Below, piece by piece: positions 1-5,958 of a stretch of 19,224 bases of DNA (position 1 is its first letter; each line of letters begins with the position of its first letter). Both the position numbers and the translations under genes were made by a program. Origin of the DNA: Acidobacteriota bacterium. GTDB taxonomy: Bacteria; Acidobacteriota; Terriglobia; Terriglobales; Acidobacteriaceae. Where the stretch lies: the NCBI GenBank assembly GCA_021802085.1, contig JAKAAZ010000046.1:1-19224 (forward strand), written 5' to 3'. The notes under the pieces were generated by a model. It saw only the letters and a program-made list of their open reading frames with translations. It made no database searches and was not told the DNA's origin.

Positions 1-2
1 CC

Positions 3-104
3 GCGAATATCAGACTGATCAATCGTCGCCCAAAACTGCCCTGGCTGCGGCTGGTCCTGAACTCGAACAACAACAAAGACAACCCCATAGATCTGCAGGG
101 GTAG
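3..104 (+). CDS. Possible C-terminal end of an upstream gene (partial)
   Basis: The frame is open from the window edge to a TAG at 102-104 and gives 33 residues ending in NNNKDNPIDLQG. I see no family signature. The reading is basic and compositionally plausible for a protein tail, but a frame of this length can be open by chance. It is listed only because a gene may run in from the left. Confidence 0.25.
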   Translation, partial: ANIRLINRRPKLPWLRLVLNSNNNKDNPIDLQG

Positions 105-135
105 ACAGGTCACTCCATATCAGGGAAGTATGACT

Positions 136-261
136 ATGCTGATATTCACAATTTTCACGCTGACTGGCATCGGGTTGTTCATTAAGAAGCATCGTGGCTG
201 GGGTTCTCTATGCTTCCTGATCGCCCTTGTGTCATTAGCAGTTGTTGTCCTTGGGCTTTAG
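136..261 (+). CDS. Tiny single-helix membrane protein, unknown function
   Basis: This ORF encodes 41 residues. The start at 136 is preferred over the in-frame ATG at 130 because GGGAAG at 123-128 sits seven bases upstream of 136. The protein is almost entirely hydrophobic: a short helix (LIFTIFTLTGIGLFI), a basic turn (KKHRGWG), then a second hydrophobic run (LCFLIALVSLAVVVLGL) up to the stop, so it is one or two membrane passes with a positive loop. I do not recognise a family. The gap to the preceding stop at 104 is short and a terminator is not evident, so it could be co-transcribed with whatever lies upstream. A chance ORF remains possible. Confidence 0.4.
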   Translation: MLIFTIFTLTGIGLFIKKHRGWGSLCFLIALVSLAVVVLGL

Positions 262-386
262 CGCTCCGATTCCGGGAACCATCGACAATTTGTTTTGATT
301 GAGAAGAAGACTCTTCCTCCAGTTCCACCACCTCTCTATGAGACGGCACCGGTGAGGGCCAAGCGCAACGCGCACGCATCGCCAGC

Positions 387-602
387 CTAGCCACGCCGCA
401 CCAAGCCCTCAACCTCAACGTCCAGCGCCCGCGCGATCCGCTCCAGTGCCCTCAAACAGGCTTCCCGCCTGCCTAGTTCCAGCCGCGACAAGTGCGCCCG
501 CTCCAGGTCGGCATGGACCGCCAGCAATTGCTGAGACCATCCCTTCGCGCGGCGCAACTCTTTGATTTTGCGCCCTACGCGCACGCAAATGTCGCTTGCC
601 AT
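387..602 (-). CDS. Small XRE-family helix-turn-helix DNA-binding protein
   Basis: The 71-residue protein is essentially one Cro/C1-type helix-turn-helix domain. Residues 7-18 (VRVGRKIKELRR) form helix 1, WSQQLLAVHADL is the 'SQEELA' helix, and AHLSRLELGRRE followed by LRALERIARALDV is the classic 'ISRLERGRRNPSLRTLERIARALG' end of the fold. Proteins of this size act as cytoplasmic repressors, orphan regulators or antitoxin-like factors; no toxin partner is visible beside it. It is divergent from the Sel1-repeat gene, with 76 bases between the two starts, so it could control that gene and itself. The Shine-Dalgarno is weak. The fold assignment is firm; the target is inference. Confidence 0.8.
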   Translation of the reverse strand: MASDICVRVGRKIKELRRAKGWSQQLLAVHADLERAHLSRLELGRREACLRALERIARALDVEVEGLVRRG

Positions 603-678
603 GCCCCCAGCATGGCGTTAGCATGAGCCTGCATTGCGTCGCATAAGACACTGACGTGCGATTCTGGGGTAACTGAAA

Positions 679-1659
679 ATGTCCAAAATGTTCTGGTGTG
701 TGGCCGGGGTGCTGGTGTTGGTGGTGACATGCGCGGCGGCGCAGACTGCCAAAACCGCGGGGCAGAAAGAACCGGCGTTCGATCCCAACGCCCCCCACAC
801 CGTCGCGGCGGCGCAGACCTCCAAAACTACGGTCCAGAAGATTGCTGCACTCAAGGCGAAGGCTGAAAGCGGCGATGCTGAGGCACAGTTCTCGCTCGGC
901 GAGGACTATCAGTACGGAAATGGTGTCAAGCAGGACAATACGAAAGCTGTTTTCTGGTACGGCAAGGTCGCAGCGCAAGGGAACGCCAATGCGGAATACA
1001 ACTTGGGGCTGCTGTACTCGGGAAGTCCGGGTGTTCCCAAAGACAATGCACTGGCCGCAGAGTGGTATCTGAAGGCCGCTGAGCAAGGCATCGCCGAAGC
1101 ACAGTGCGGTGTCGGGCTGATGTATCAAGACGGCGTCGGTGTTCCGCAGAACTATTCCAAGGCGGCCTTTTGGGTGAAGAAGGCCGCTGAGCGGGGTGTC
1201 GCATTCTGCGAACAGAACCTCGGGGCTTTCTTCTATTCAGGCCATGGAGTGCCCCAAGATTACACTCAGGCCGCACAGTGGTATCGAAAGGCGGCGGATC
1301 AGGGCTTTGCAGGGGCTCAGTTCATGATGGGTGTACTTTGCAATGACGGTGACGGCGTACCGCAAGACGATTCACAAGCTGCGCAGTGGTACAGAGAGAG
1401 TGCCGACCGAGGCTTTGCCCCAGCACAATTGAACCTCGGCACGCTTTACGCGAAGGGCCAGGGTGTGCCTCAAGATTACGCGGAAGCCTACTTCTGGTTT
1501 GATTTAGCTGCGGCGGGAAAGCTCGATTCTGCGGATGCTGCTATCGCGGCAAGGAACCGCAACCAAGCCGCATCTAATCTGCCCCCAGCCGAACTCTCCC
1601 GCGTACAGGAGCGGGCGCGGAAATGGTTTGAGGATCACCCGTCATCGCCCGCACGATGA
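679..1659 (+). CDS. Secreted Sel1-repeat (SLR) protein
   Basis: This is a 326-residue protein with a Sec signal peptide (MSKMFWCVAGVLVLVVTCAAA, likely cut near AAA-QT at residue 21). It has six consecutive 36-residue Sel1-like repeats at about residues 67-282. Each carries the A-x-x-x-L-G-x-x-Y-x-x-G-x-G-V-x-x-D-x-x-x-A-x-x-W-Y/F-x-x-A-A-x-x-G pattern. Sel1 repeats form alpha-alpha superhelices that serve as protein-binding scaffolds. This one should act in the periplasm or outside the cell; its partner is unknown. A 12-residue motif (AAAQTxKTxxQK) is duplicated at residues 19-30 and 43-54, just after the signal peptide. It is divergent from the XRE gene, and a secreted-protein gene follows 41 bases after its stop, so the two probably form a transcription unit. 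The Shine-Dalgarno is weak; ATG 688 is an alternative start. Confidence 0.85.
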   Translation: MSKMFWCVAGVLVLVVTCAAAQTAKTAGQKEPAFDPNAPHTVAAAQTSKTTVQKIAALKAKAESGDAEAQFSLGEDYQYGNGVKQDNTKAVFWYGKVAAQGNANAEYNLGLLYSGSPGVPKDNALAAEWYLKAAEQGIAEAQCGVGLMYQDGVGVPQNYSKAAFWVKKAAERGVAFCEQNLGAFFYSGHGVPQDYTQAAQWYRKAADQGFAGAQFMMGVLCNDGDGVPQDDSQAAQWYRESADRGFAPAQLNLGTLYAKGQGVPQDYAEAYFWFDLAAAGKLDSADAAIAARNRNQAASNLPPAELSRVQERARKWFEDHPSSPAR

Positions 1660-1700
1660 ACACACGCTATCCCGAAACCGATGTCAACGAAAGGAAGCCA

Positions 1701-2144
1701 ATGAAGCCCGTGCCGCAACACAGCGCTGCAACTCCTGCCCGCCTGCCCGTTCTCCTGTCACTCTTCTTGCTTGTCCCCTTCGCTGCCACCCCCGCCGCTT
1801 TTGCTAAGAAAATTCCCAACTCCGCATGGAAGACGGGCACGCTCCGGAATGTCACCGAAAAAAGCCAGCCCTACGTCTACGGCTGGAGAAGCCACAACGG
1901 TGTGGGCAGGACGGTCACGACGGTCTACATCGTCTGGCAATTCACGATTGAAAACGCCAAATATATCTACACGGCGGAGATGAAAACCAAACACCGCGAC
2001 GAGGCTCTGGATGTCACGATCAACACGCCGGTCAAGTTCGCGGTAGTGGGTATGGACCTTTACCTGCGCGATGCTGAAGGCAAGGCTCACAAGTTGGCGA
2101 TTGAGACAAAGACGCTCAGGACAAAGGGTTCGGGCCGCAAATAG
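1701..2144 (+). CDS. Secreted protein of unknown function
   Basis: The start at 1701 is preferred over the in-frame ATG at 1656, which overlaps the upstream stop as ATGA. A GAAAGGAAG sequence lies just before 1701, and that start gives a clean signal peptide (LPVLLSLFLLVPFAATPAAFA, cut before KKIPNS at about residue 35). The mature part of about 110 residues has alternating hydrophobic and polar strands (YIVWQFTIENAKYIYTAEM, then VKFAVVGMDLYLRDAEGK) suggesting a small beta-sandwich, and it ends in a basic tail. I recall similar unnamed secreted proteins from Acidobacteriota but cannot name a family or function. It follows the Sel1-repeat gene on the same strand and is probably co-expressed with it. 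Confidence 0.65.
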   Translation: MKPVPQHSAATPARLPVLLSLFLLVPFAATPAAFAKKIPNSAWKTGTLRNVTEKSQPYVYGWRSHNGVGRTVTTVYIVWQFTIENAKYIYTAEMKTKHRDEALDVTINTPVKFAVVGMDLYLRDAEGKAHKLAIETKTLRTKGSGRK

Positions 2145-2173
2145 AAAAACACTCTGGGGATGAGGGGGGAACT

Positions 2174-2422
2174 GTGATGACACGATACGAGAATGACTCA
2201 GAAACTCCGGCAGCGGTTCTTGCGGCGGTTGTGTTTTACTCGGCGTTCTTTTGGGTTGTGCTTCGTTGGATCGGCGGTATCCGTCCGGGACTCTCGGCGG
2301 CAATCTCACTGGTTCTTGCCGTCATGATAGTTGTGTTTGACGTCTTTTCGAAGGAGCGTCACGCCGAAGTCGTGAAGCGACTCAGCGCAATTGAGGATGC
2401 GATCAATGGTAAGGGCCGGTGA
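2174..2422 (+). CDS. Small two-helix membrane protein, unknown function
   Basis: This ORF encodes 82 residues. Adjacent GTG (2174) and ATG (2177) starts follow a GGGGGGAA ribosome-binding sequence at about 2164-2171. There are two predicted transmembrane helices (AAVLAAVVFYSAFFWVVLRWI and LSAAISLVLAVMIVVFDVF) with a short loop, then a soluble, charged amphipathic tail (SKERHAEVVKRLSAIEDAI) that could form a coiled coil. No family is recognised. It lies 29 bases after the secreted-protein gene, and its TGA overlaps the ATG of the next small ORF by one base (TGATG), which suggests translational coupling. Confidence 0.6.
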   Translation: MMTRYENDSETPAAVLAAVVFYSAFFWVVLRWIGGIRPGLSAAISLVLAVMIVVFDVFSKERHAEVVKRLSAIEDAINGKGR

Positions 2423-2556
2423 TGTTTGGTTGCAGTCAGCATCCTTCGCTTGTCGTGCTCGTCTCTCTCCTTCTCGTCGCGTTATGCCTTGAGCTGGCGC
2501 GAAAGGCCCCGTCGCTGTCAAAAGAATCACTCGCTTCTCTGCGATCTTCAATCTAA
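2422..2556 (+). CDS. 44-residue single-pass membrane protein (small ORF)
   Basis: This short ORF starts inside the stop codon of the preceding gene (TGATG at 2420-2424). It encodes MFGCSQH followed by a hydrophobic run (LVVLVSLLLVALCL) and a charged tail (ELARKAPSLSKESLASLR). The layout (short N-terminus, one membrane helix, basic or polar C-terminus) and the stop-start overlap support a real coupled gene. AAGGGCCGG just upstream could serve as a ribosome-binding site. There is no family match by eye. An N-terminal signal with Cys4 could also hint at a lipoprotein-like entericidin peptide, but no lipobox is clear. Confidence 0.45.
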   Translation: MFGCSQHPSLVVLVSLLLVALCLELARKAPSLSKESLASLRSSI

Positions 2557-2561
2557 TTAAT

Positions 2562-2680
2562 GCGGACTGAGCGGACTAGGAGCGCAACTCCATGAGTTCT
2601 CAGCACCTTACAAGTCCGCCCCTAGTCTGGACTCGACCGGATTGAGCGGACTTCCTGCGAAGGTCCAGCGAGTCCGGCAT
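2562..2680. repeat. Cluster of short direct and inverted repeats (GCGGACT / AGTCCGC / CCTAGTCTGGACT)
   Basis: GCGGACT occurs at 2562-2568, 2571-2577 and 2646-2652. Its complement AGTCCGC is at 2613-2619. AAGTCCGC (2612-2619) and GCGGACTT (2646-2653) can pair as an 8-bp stem. CCTAGTCTGGACT at 2621-2633 recurs at 3161-3173 inside the IS21 left end, and GGACTGAGCG at 2564-2573 recurs at 3169-3178. No gene is evident in 2557-2780. Confidence 0.5.
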
Positions 2681-2780
2681 AGTCCACTGACCTGCCAGAC
2701 CTCCAATCAACGGAAAGACAGCAACCATGTTGGAAAGAGGAAATTACCGCATGGGTCGCCCATCGGTTTAAGCTCGTTGC

Positions 2781-2987
2781 ATGGACAAAGCAAAATATTC
2801 CGGCCCAACAAATCCATTCAAGAAGCCCAACGGGAAGTGGACAGTTGAGCATTTCCCCAATGGCTTTCGCACGGAGTATGGCGAATATCCAGACCTACAT
2901 GCGGCTCAAAAAGCGTTTGAGGTATTGGCCGCGTCTTGGCTGGCAAACGATCCAGTCTACGTTAAGCCCTCCGATGACCTATGCTAA
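2781..2987 (+). CDS. Hypothetical protein, 68 residues
   Basis: An in-frame TAA at 2769-2771 fixes the first usable ATG at 2781. The sequence (KYSGPTNPFKKPNGKWTVEHFPNGFRTEYGEYPDLHAAQKAF, then a helix EVLAASWLAND) looks like a small alpha/beta domain, with beta strands around KWTVEHF and FRTEYGEY and a helix at DLHAAQKAFEVLAASW. That layout resembles small DNA-binding or integrase-arm-type folds, but I cannot assign it. There is no clear Shine-Dalgarno. It sits just left of the insertion sequence. The amino-acid make-up looks more like a real protein than a chance frame. The stretch 2988-3110 that follows shows nothing recognisable. Confidence 0.45.
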   Translation: MDKAKYSGPTNPFKKPNGKWTVEHFPNGFRTEYGEYPDLHAAQKAFEVLAASWLANDPVYVKPSDDLC

Positions 2988-3110
2988 AAAGACGGGCACT
3001 CGCCACAGTATCCGCTACAGTGCCTAGGCTCGTACCGTGAAGCAATCCCTCCATACTCGCCGACTTTTCGTTCCCTATTCTCGCTTCGATGAGATTCCGG
3101 CATTATGAAG

Positions 3111-3149
3111 TGGCCCACTTCGGCGGTTTGTTTTGGCCCACCCCTTGGA
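3111..3149. repeat. Left terminal inverted repeat of the IS21 element
   Basis: It begins TGGCCCACTTCGGCGG and ends CACCCCTTGGA. It contains two copies of a TGGCCCA core (3111-3117 and 3134-3140), fitting the repeated transposase-binding sites known at IS21 ends. It is the reverse complement of 5585-5623 except for one base (C-A-C-T versus C-A-G-T). Confidence 0.93.
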
Positions 3150-3177
3150 CAGAACGAACTCCTAGTCTGGACTGAGC

Positions 3178-4740
3178 GTGAGCTTAGGACGGGGGCGGGA
3201 GTTGGACTGGAGAGCCAAGGTGGAGCTTTACGAGCAGATTCGCCGGGAGTATGAGTTTGGAGCCGGATCGATTATCGGTGTGGCGCGGAAGCTGGGTGTG
3301 CATCGGCGCATGGTGCGGGAGGCAGTGCGGAGCGCCGTGCCGGCGCAGCGGAAGAAGACCGAACGACCGCATTTGAAGATGGCGCCGGCGGCGGCGTTTA
3401 TCGATGCAGTTCTTACTGCCGACCGGAAGGCGCCACGCAAGCAGCGGCATACGGCCAAGCGCATCTGGGAACGGGTGCGCGTGGAGGTGCCGGGATGCAC
3501 GGCGGCCGAGCGTACGGTTCGTCAGTATGTAGAGCGGCGGAAGCAGGAGCTGGGTTTTGCGCGTCGCGAGACATTCGTGCCACAGAGTTACGAGCTTGGC
3601 GTCGAGGCGCAGATCGATTGGTACGAAGCGTTCGCTGATCTGGACGGAGAGCGGATCAAGTTGCAGGTGTTCTCGATGCGCTCGATGGCCAGTGGCGCAG
3701 CCTATCACCGGGCGTATTTTCGGGCCACGCAGCAGGCATTTCTGGAAGCCCACGAGCTGGCATTTCACTACTTCGGCGGGGTCTTCGGCAAGCTTCGCTA
3801 CGATAACCTGACCAGCGCAGTGAAGAAGATTCTGCGCGGCTATGAGCGGGAACTGACAGCCCGGTTCATCGCCTTCCGCTCGCACTGGCAGTATGAGGCC
3901 AGCTTCTGCACACCCGGCGAAGGCCATGAAAAGGGTGGCGTGGAAGGCGAAGTAGGCTACTTCCGCCGCAACCACTGGGTCCCCGTGCCGGCGGCCAGGG
4001 ATCTTGCGGATCTGAACGCCAGGCTGTTCGCAGATTGCCGTCAGGATGAGAACCGCATGATCGCGGGGCGCACCCAGAGTGTTGGCGCGTTGCTGCTCAT
4101 CGAAAAGGAGCATCTGTTGCCGCTTCCCGCCGAAGACTTCGACCTGGCCGAAGTGAGCTTCCCGCGTGTCGATCAGGCGGGCTGCGCGAAGGTGCGCACC
4201 AACTTCTACTCCGTGCCGCTGAAGCCGGGCTCCGTTGTCGAGGCTCGCGTCTACTCCAGCATGGTCGAGTTCCGGCAGGGCGGAGTGCGCGTCGCCGAGC
4301 ATGAGCGCAGCTATGATCGCGGGCGACAGATCCTCGACCTGGAACATTATCTCGACGTGCTGGAACAGAAGCCGGGAGCCCTGCAGGGATCCAAGCCCCT
4401 GGCCCTGTGGCGGGCGCAAGGACGATGGCCAGAGAGCTATGACCGGCTATGGGATCAGATGACGGGCAGACACGGACGCCAGGCCGGCGCACGGTCCATG
4501 GTGGAGGTGATCCGTATGGGGCGCGAGTTCGGCCACGCGAAGCTCGAAGCCTGTGTCGTCGCGGCGCTTGAGTTAGGCTGCACGGATGTGGCCGCGATCC
4601 GTCATCTGTTAATGTCCGATCAACTGCAACATACCGCCCATCAGACGGTCGAGATCGGCGCACTCGCCGCGTACGAACGGCCGTTGCCCACCATGACCGA
4701 GTACAACCAGTTGCTGGGAGTCAACGAGGTGCAGCCATGA
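3178..4740 (+). CDS. istA: IS21-family transposase IstA (DDE recombinase)
   Basis: The 520-residue transposase catalyses cleavage and strand transfer of the element together with IstB. There is an N-terminal helix-turn-helix (about residues 30-50, SIIGVARKLGVHRRMVREAV). It is followed by the rve-like RNase H core with Asp147 in EAQIDWYEA, Asp209 in KLRYDNLTSAV and Glu256 in EKGGVEGEVG as the probable DDE triad. The C-terminal domain is the Mu-transposase-like beta domain (KVRTNFYSVPLKPGSVVEAR) ending in a helical tail. The length is at the upper end for IstA. The GTG start at 3178 lacks a good Shine-Dalgarno, which is common for transposase genes held at low expression. The stop overlaps the istB start by four bases (ATGA). 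Confidence 0.95.
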   Translation: MSLGRGRELDWRAKVELYEQIRREYEFGAGSIIGVARKLGVHRRMVREAVRSAVPAQRKKTERPHLKMAPAAAFIDAVLTADRKAPRKQRHTAKRIWERVRVEVPGCTAAERTVRQYVERRKQELGFARRETFVPQSYELGVEAQIDWYEAFADLDGERIKLQVFSMRSMASGAAYHRAYFRATQQAFLEAHELAFHYFGGVFGKLRYDNLTSAVKKILRGYERELTARFIAFRSHWQYEASFCTPGEGHEKGGVEGEVGYFRRNHWVPVPAARDLADLNARLFADCRQDENRMIAGRTQSVGALLLIEKEHLLPLPAEDFDLAEVSFPRVDQAGCAKVRTNFYSVPLKPGSVVEARVYSSMVEFRQGGVRVAEHERSYDRGRQILDLEHYLDVLEQKPGALQGSKPLALWRAQGRWPESYDRLWDQMTGRHGRQAGARSMVEVIRMGREFGHAKLEACVVAALELGCTDVAAIRHLLMSDQLQHTAHQTVEIGALAAYERPLPTMTEYNQLLGVNEVQP

Positions 4741-5492
4741 GCATGGAAGCCGCCAGCATCGCCCAGCACTGCAAGTCCTTGCGTCTGGCCTCCGTCGGAA
4801 CACAGTTCGCATCGCTGGCTGAAGAAGCCGGCAGACAGAGCCACTCCCACCTTCACTATCTGGAAGCGCTGCTGCAGGGTGAGGTTGAGGACCGCGAACG
4901 ACGCTCGATCGAGTTGCGCCTTAAGGACGCGCATCTGCCGCGGATGAAAACCCTGGAGGAGTTCGACTTCGCGCAGTCGCCGCACATCCCGGCCTCGCGC
5001 ATCCGCGCCCTGGCCGAGGGCGGCTATCTTGATCGCGCTGAACCCGTACTTCTGGTCGGCGAACCCGGCACTGGAAAGACCCATCTGGCAACCGGGCTGG
5101 CCATCGCCGCCTGCCGCCAGAGGAAACGCGTTCGCTTCACCACCGCGGCGGCACTGGTCAACCAGCTCGTCGAAGCCCAGCGCGACCAGAGTCTCACGCG
5201 CATGCTGAAACGGTGGGCCACTGTTGAACTGATCGTGATCGACGAGTTGGGTTATGTTCCGCTGGCCGAGGTCGCCGCCGAGCTGCTCTTCCAGGTCATC
5301 GCAGAACGAGCTGAAAAGGCCGCCGTAATCGTAACGACTAACCTGCCGTTCTCCGAGTGGCCACAGGTGTTCACCAATGCAAGGTTGTGCAAAGCCGTTC
5401 TCGACCGATTAACCGACCAGGCCCACATCATCGAGACCGGCGCCGAATCGTACCGCTTCCGCAGAACGCTGGGGAAGAAGCGCAAAGTGTAG
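4737..5492 (+). CDS. istB: IS21-family AAA+ ATPase IstB (transposition helper)
   Basis: The 251-residue DnaC-like AAA+ protein assembles on DNA and activates IstA, and it contributes to target choice. Visible motifs are an N-terminal helical IstB region (residues 1-75), Walker A GEPGTGKTH at 108-116, Walker B LIVIDELGY at 165-173, the sensor-type TTNLPFSEW at 200-208, and a C-terminal LCKAVLDRLTDQAHII followed by a basic RRTLGKKRK tail. All are intact and the length is typical for the family. It begins inside the istA stop codon, so translation is coupled. Within the protein I see no frameshift or missing residue. Confidence 0.96.
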   Translation: MSMEAASIAQHCKSLRLASVGTQFASLAEEAGRQSHSHLHYLEALLQGEVEDRERRSIELRLKDAHLPRMKTLEEFDFAQSPHIPASRIRALAEGGYLDRAEPVLLVGEPGTGKTHLATGLAIAACRQRKRVRFTTAAALVNQLVEAQRDQSLTRMLKRWATVELIVIDELGYVPLAEVAAELLFQVIAERAEKAAVIVTTNLPFSEWPQVFTNARLCKAVLDRLTDQAHIIETGAESYRFRRTLGKKRKV

Positions 5493-5515
5493 TCCCTCGA
5501 GGTGTCGCCGTTCGG

Positions 5516-5556
5516 TTCTGCTGCCGCTTCGCCCTTCGGGCTACGCTCCAGCAGAA
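5516..5556 (+). terminator. Long hairpin after istB, possible terminator or insulator
   Basis: TTCTGCTG (5516-5523) pairs with CAGCAGAA (5549-5556), and an inner GCCC-TTC-GGGC stem-loop lies at 5531-5541. It sits 23 bases after the istB stop and before the right terminal repeat. There is no U-run, so factor-independent termination is doubtful. Hairpins here commonly shield an IS from read-through. Confidence 0.35.
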
Positions 5557-5584
5557 TCGAACAATACCCTCTTAAACTCAACGT

Positions 5585-5623
5585 TCCAAGGGGTGGGCCA
5601 AAACAAACCGCCGAACTGGGCCA
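5585..5623. repeat. Right terminal inverted repeat of the IS21 element
   Basis: It begins TCCAAGGGGTGGGCC and ends CCGAACTGGGCCA, with two copies of TGGGCCA (5594-5600 and 5617-5623). It is the reverse complement of 3111-3149 with one mismatch. The flanking bases are AAG, as on the outer side of the left repeat. Confidence 0.93.
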
Positions 5624-5958
5624 AAGCAAGTTGCCAAAAGCATGAGTGCCTCGGTCTGTTAACCGGCCAAAGTGTGCTTGTTTTCCCGCGTCGCCTCAAA
5701 AGGCGTTCAAATGCGATCGCTTCGCAATTCGCACGTTGCGATCCCGCGCGTCCCGATGTGAATTGCGGCAACAGCCTGGGCCGTATTCCAAAGTCTCCTA
5801 CGATGGATCCGGAGCATCCACTGCCTATTGTGGACTCGGTAGCCGTCTCGGTCTGGTGGCACTCCCGCGAGACTCAGCGGGACCACACACGGGCGGTAAA
5901 AGATGAACACACGTGGCATTCTGGCCCGAGAGCATATCGCTTCTCTCAAGCCGCAGAC
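5624..5958. other. Non-coding stretch between IS21 and groEL; no gene recognised
   Basis: No frame gives a convincing protein. Two inverted repeats are visible: CGCAATTCGCAC (5723-5734) against GTGAATTGCG (5758-5767) with one bulged base, and TCCCGC/GCGGGA around 5863-5882. The second could lie in the 3' region of the minus-strand groEL transcript, but neither has a following T-run, so no terminator is called. Confidence 0.4.

Larger units (their letters stand above)
3111..5623 (+). mobile_element. Complete IS21-family insertion sequence
   Basis: This 2513-bp element is bounded by 39-bp terminal inverted repeats (3111-3149 and 5585-5623) that match at 38 of 39 positions. It carries istA and istB in the standard order with an ATGA overlap. 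The ends begin 5'-TGG and end CCA-3', in keeping with the IS21-type 5'-TG terminus. Both genes are full length with intact catalytic motifs, so the copy looks potentially active. The flanking trinucleotide is AAG on both sides, shorter than the 4-8 bp duplications usual for the family, so a target duplication is not demonstrated. It separates the accessory left part of the window from the stress island. Confidence 0.93.

Noticed and set aside
3001..3110. Possible tRNA or attachment site left of the IS
   Set aside because: No cloverleaf or CCA-type end could be folded by eye, and no integrase gene is present.
3184..4419. 411-residue minus-strand frame opposite istA
   Set aside because: It is an antisense shadow of istA; the plus strand carries all transposase motifs.
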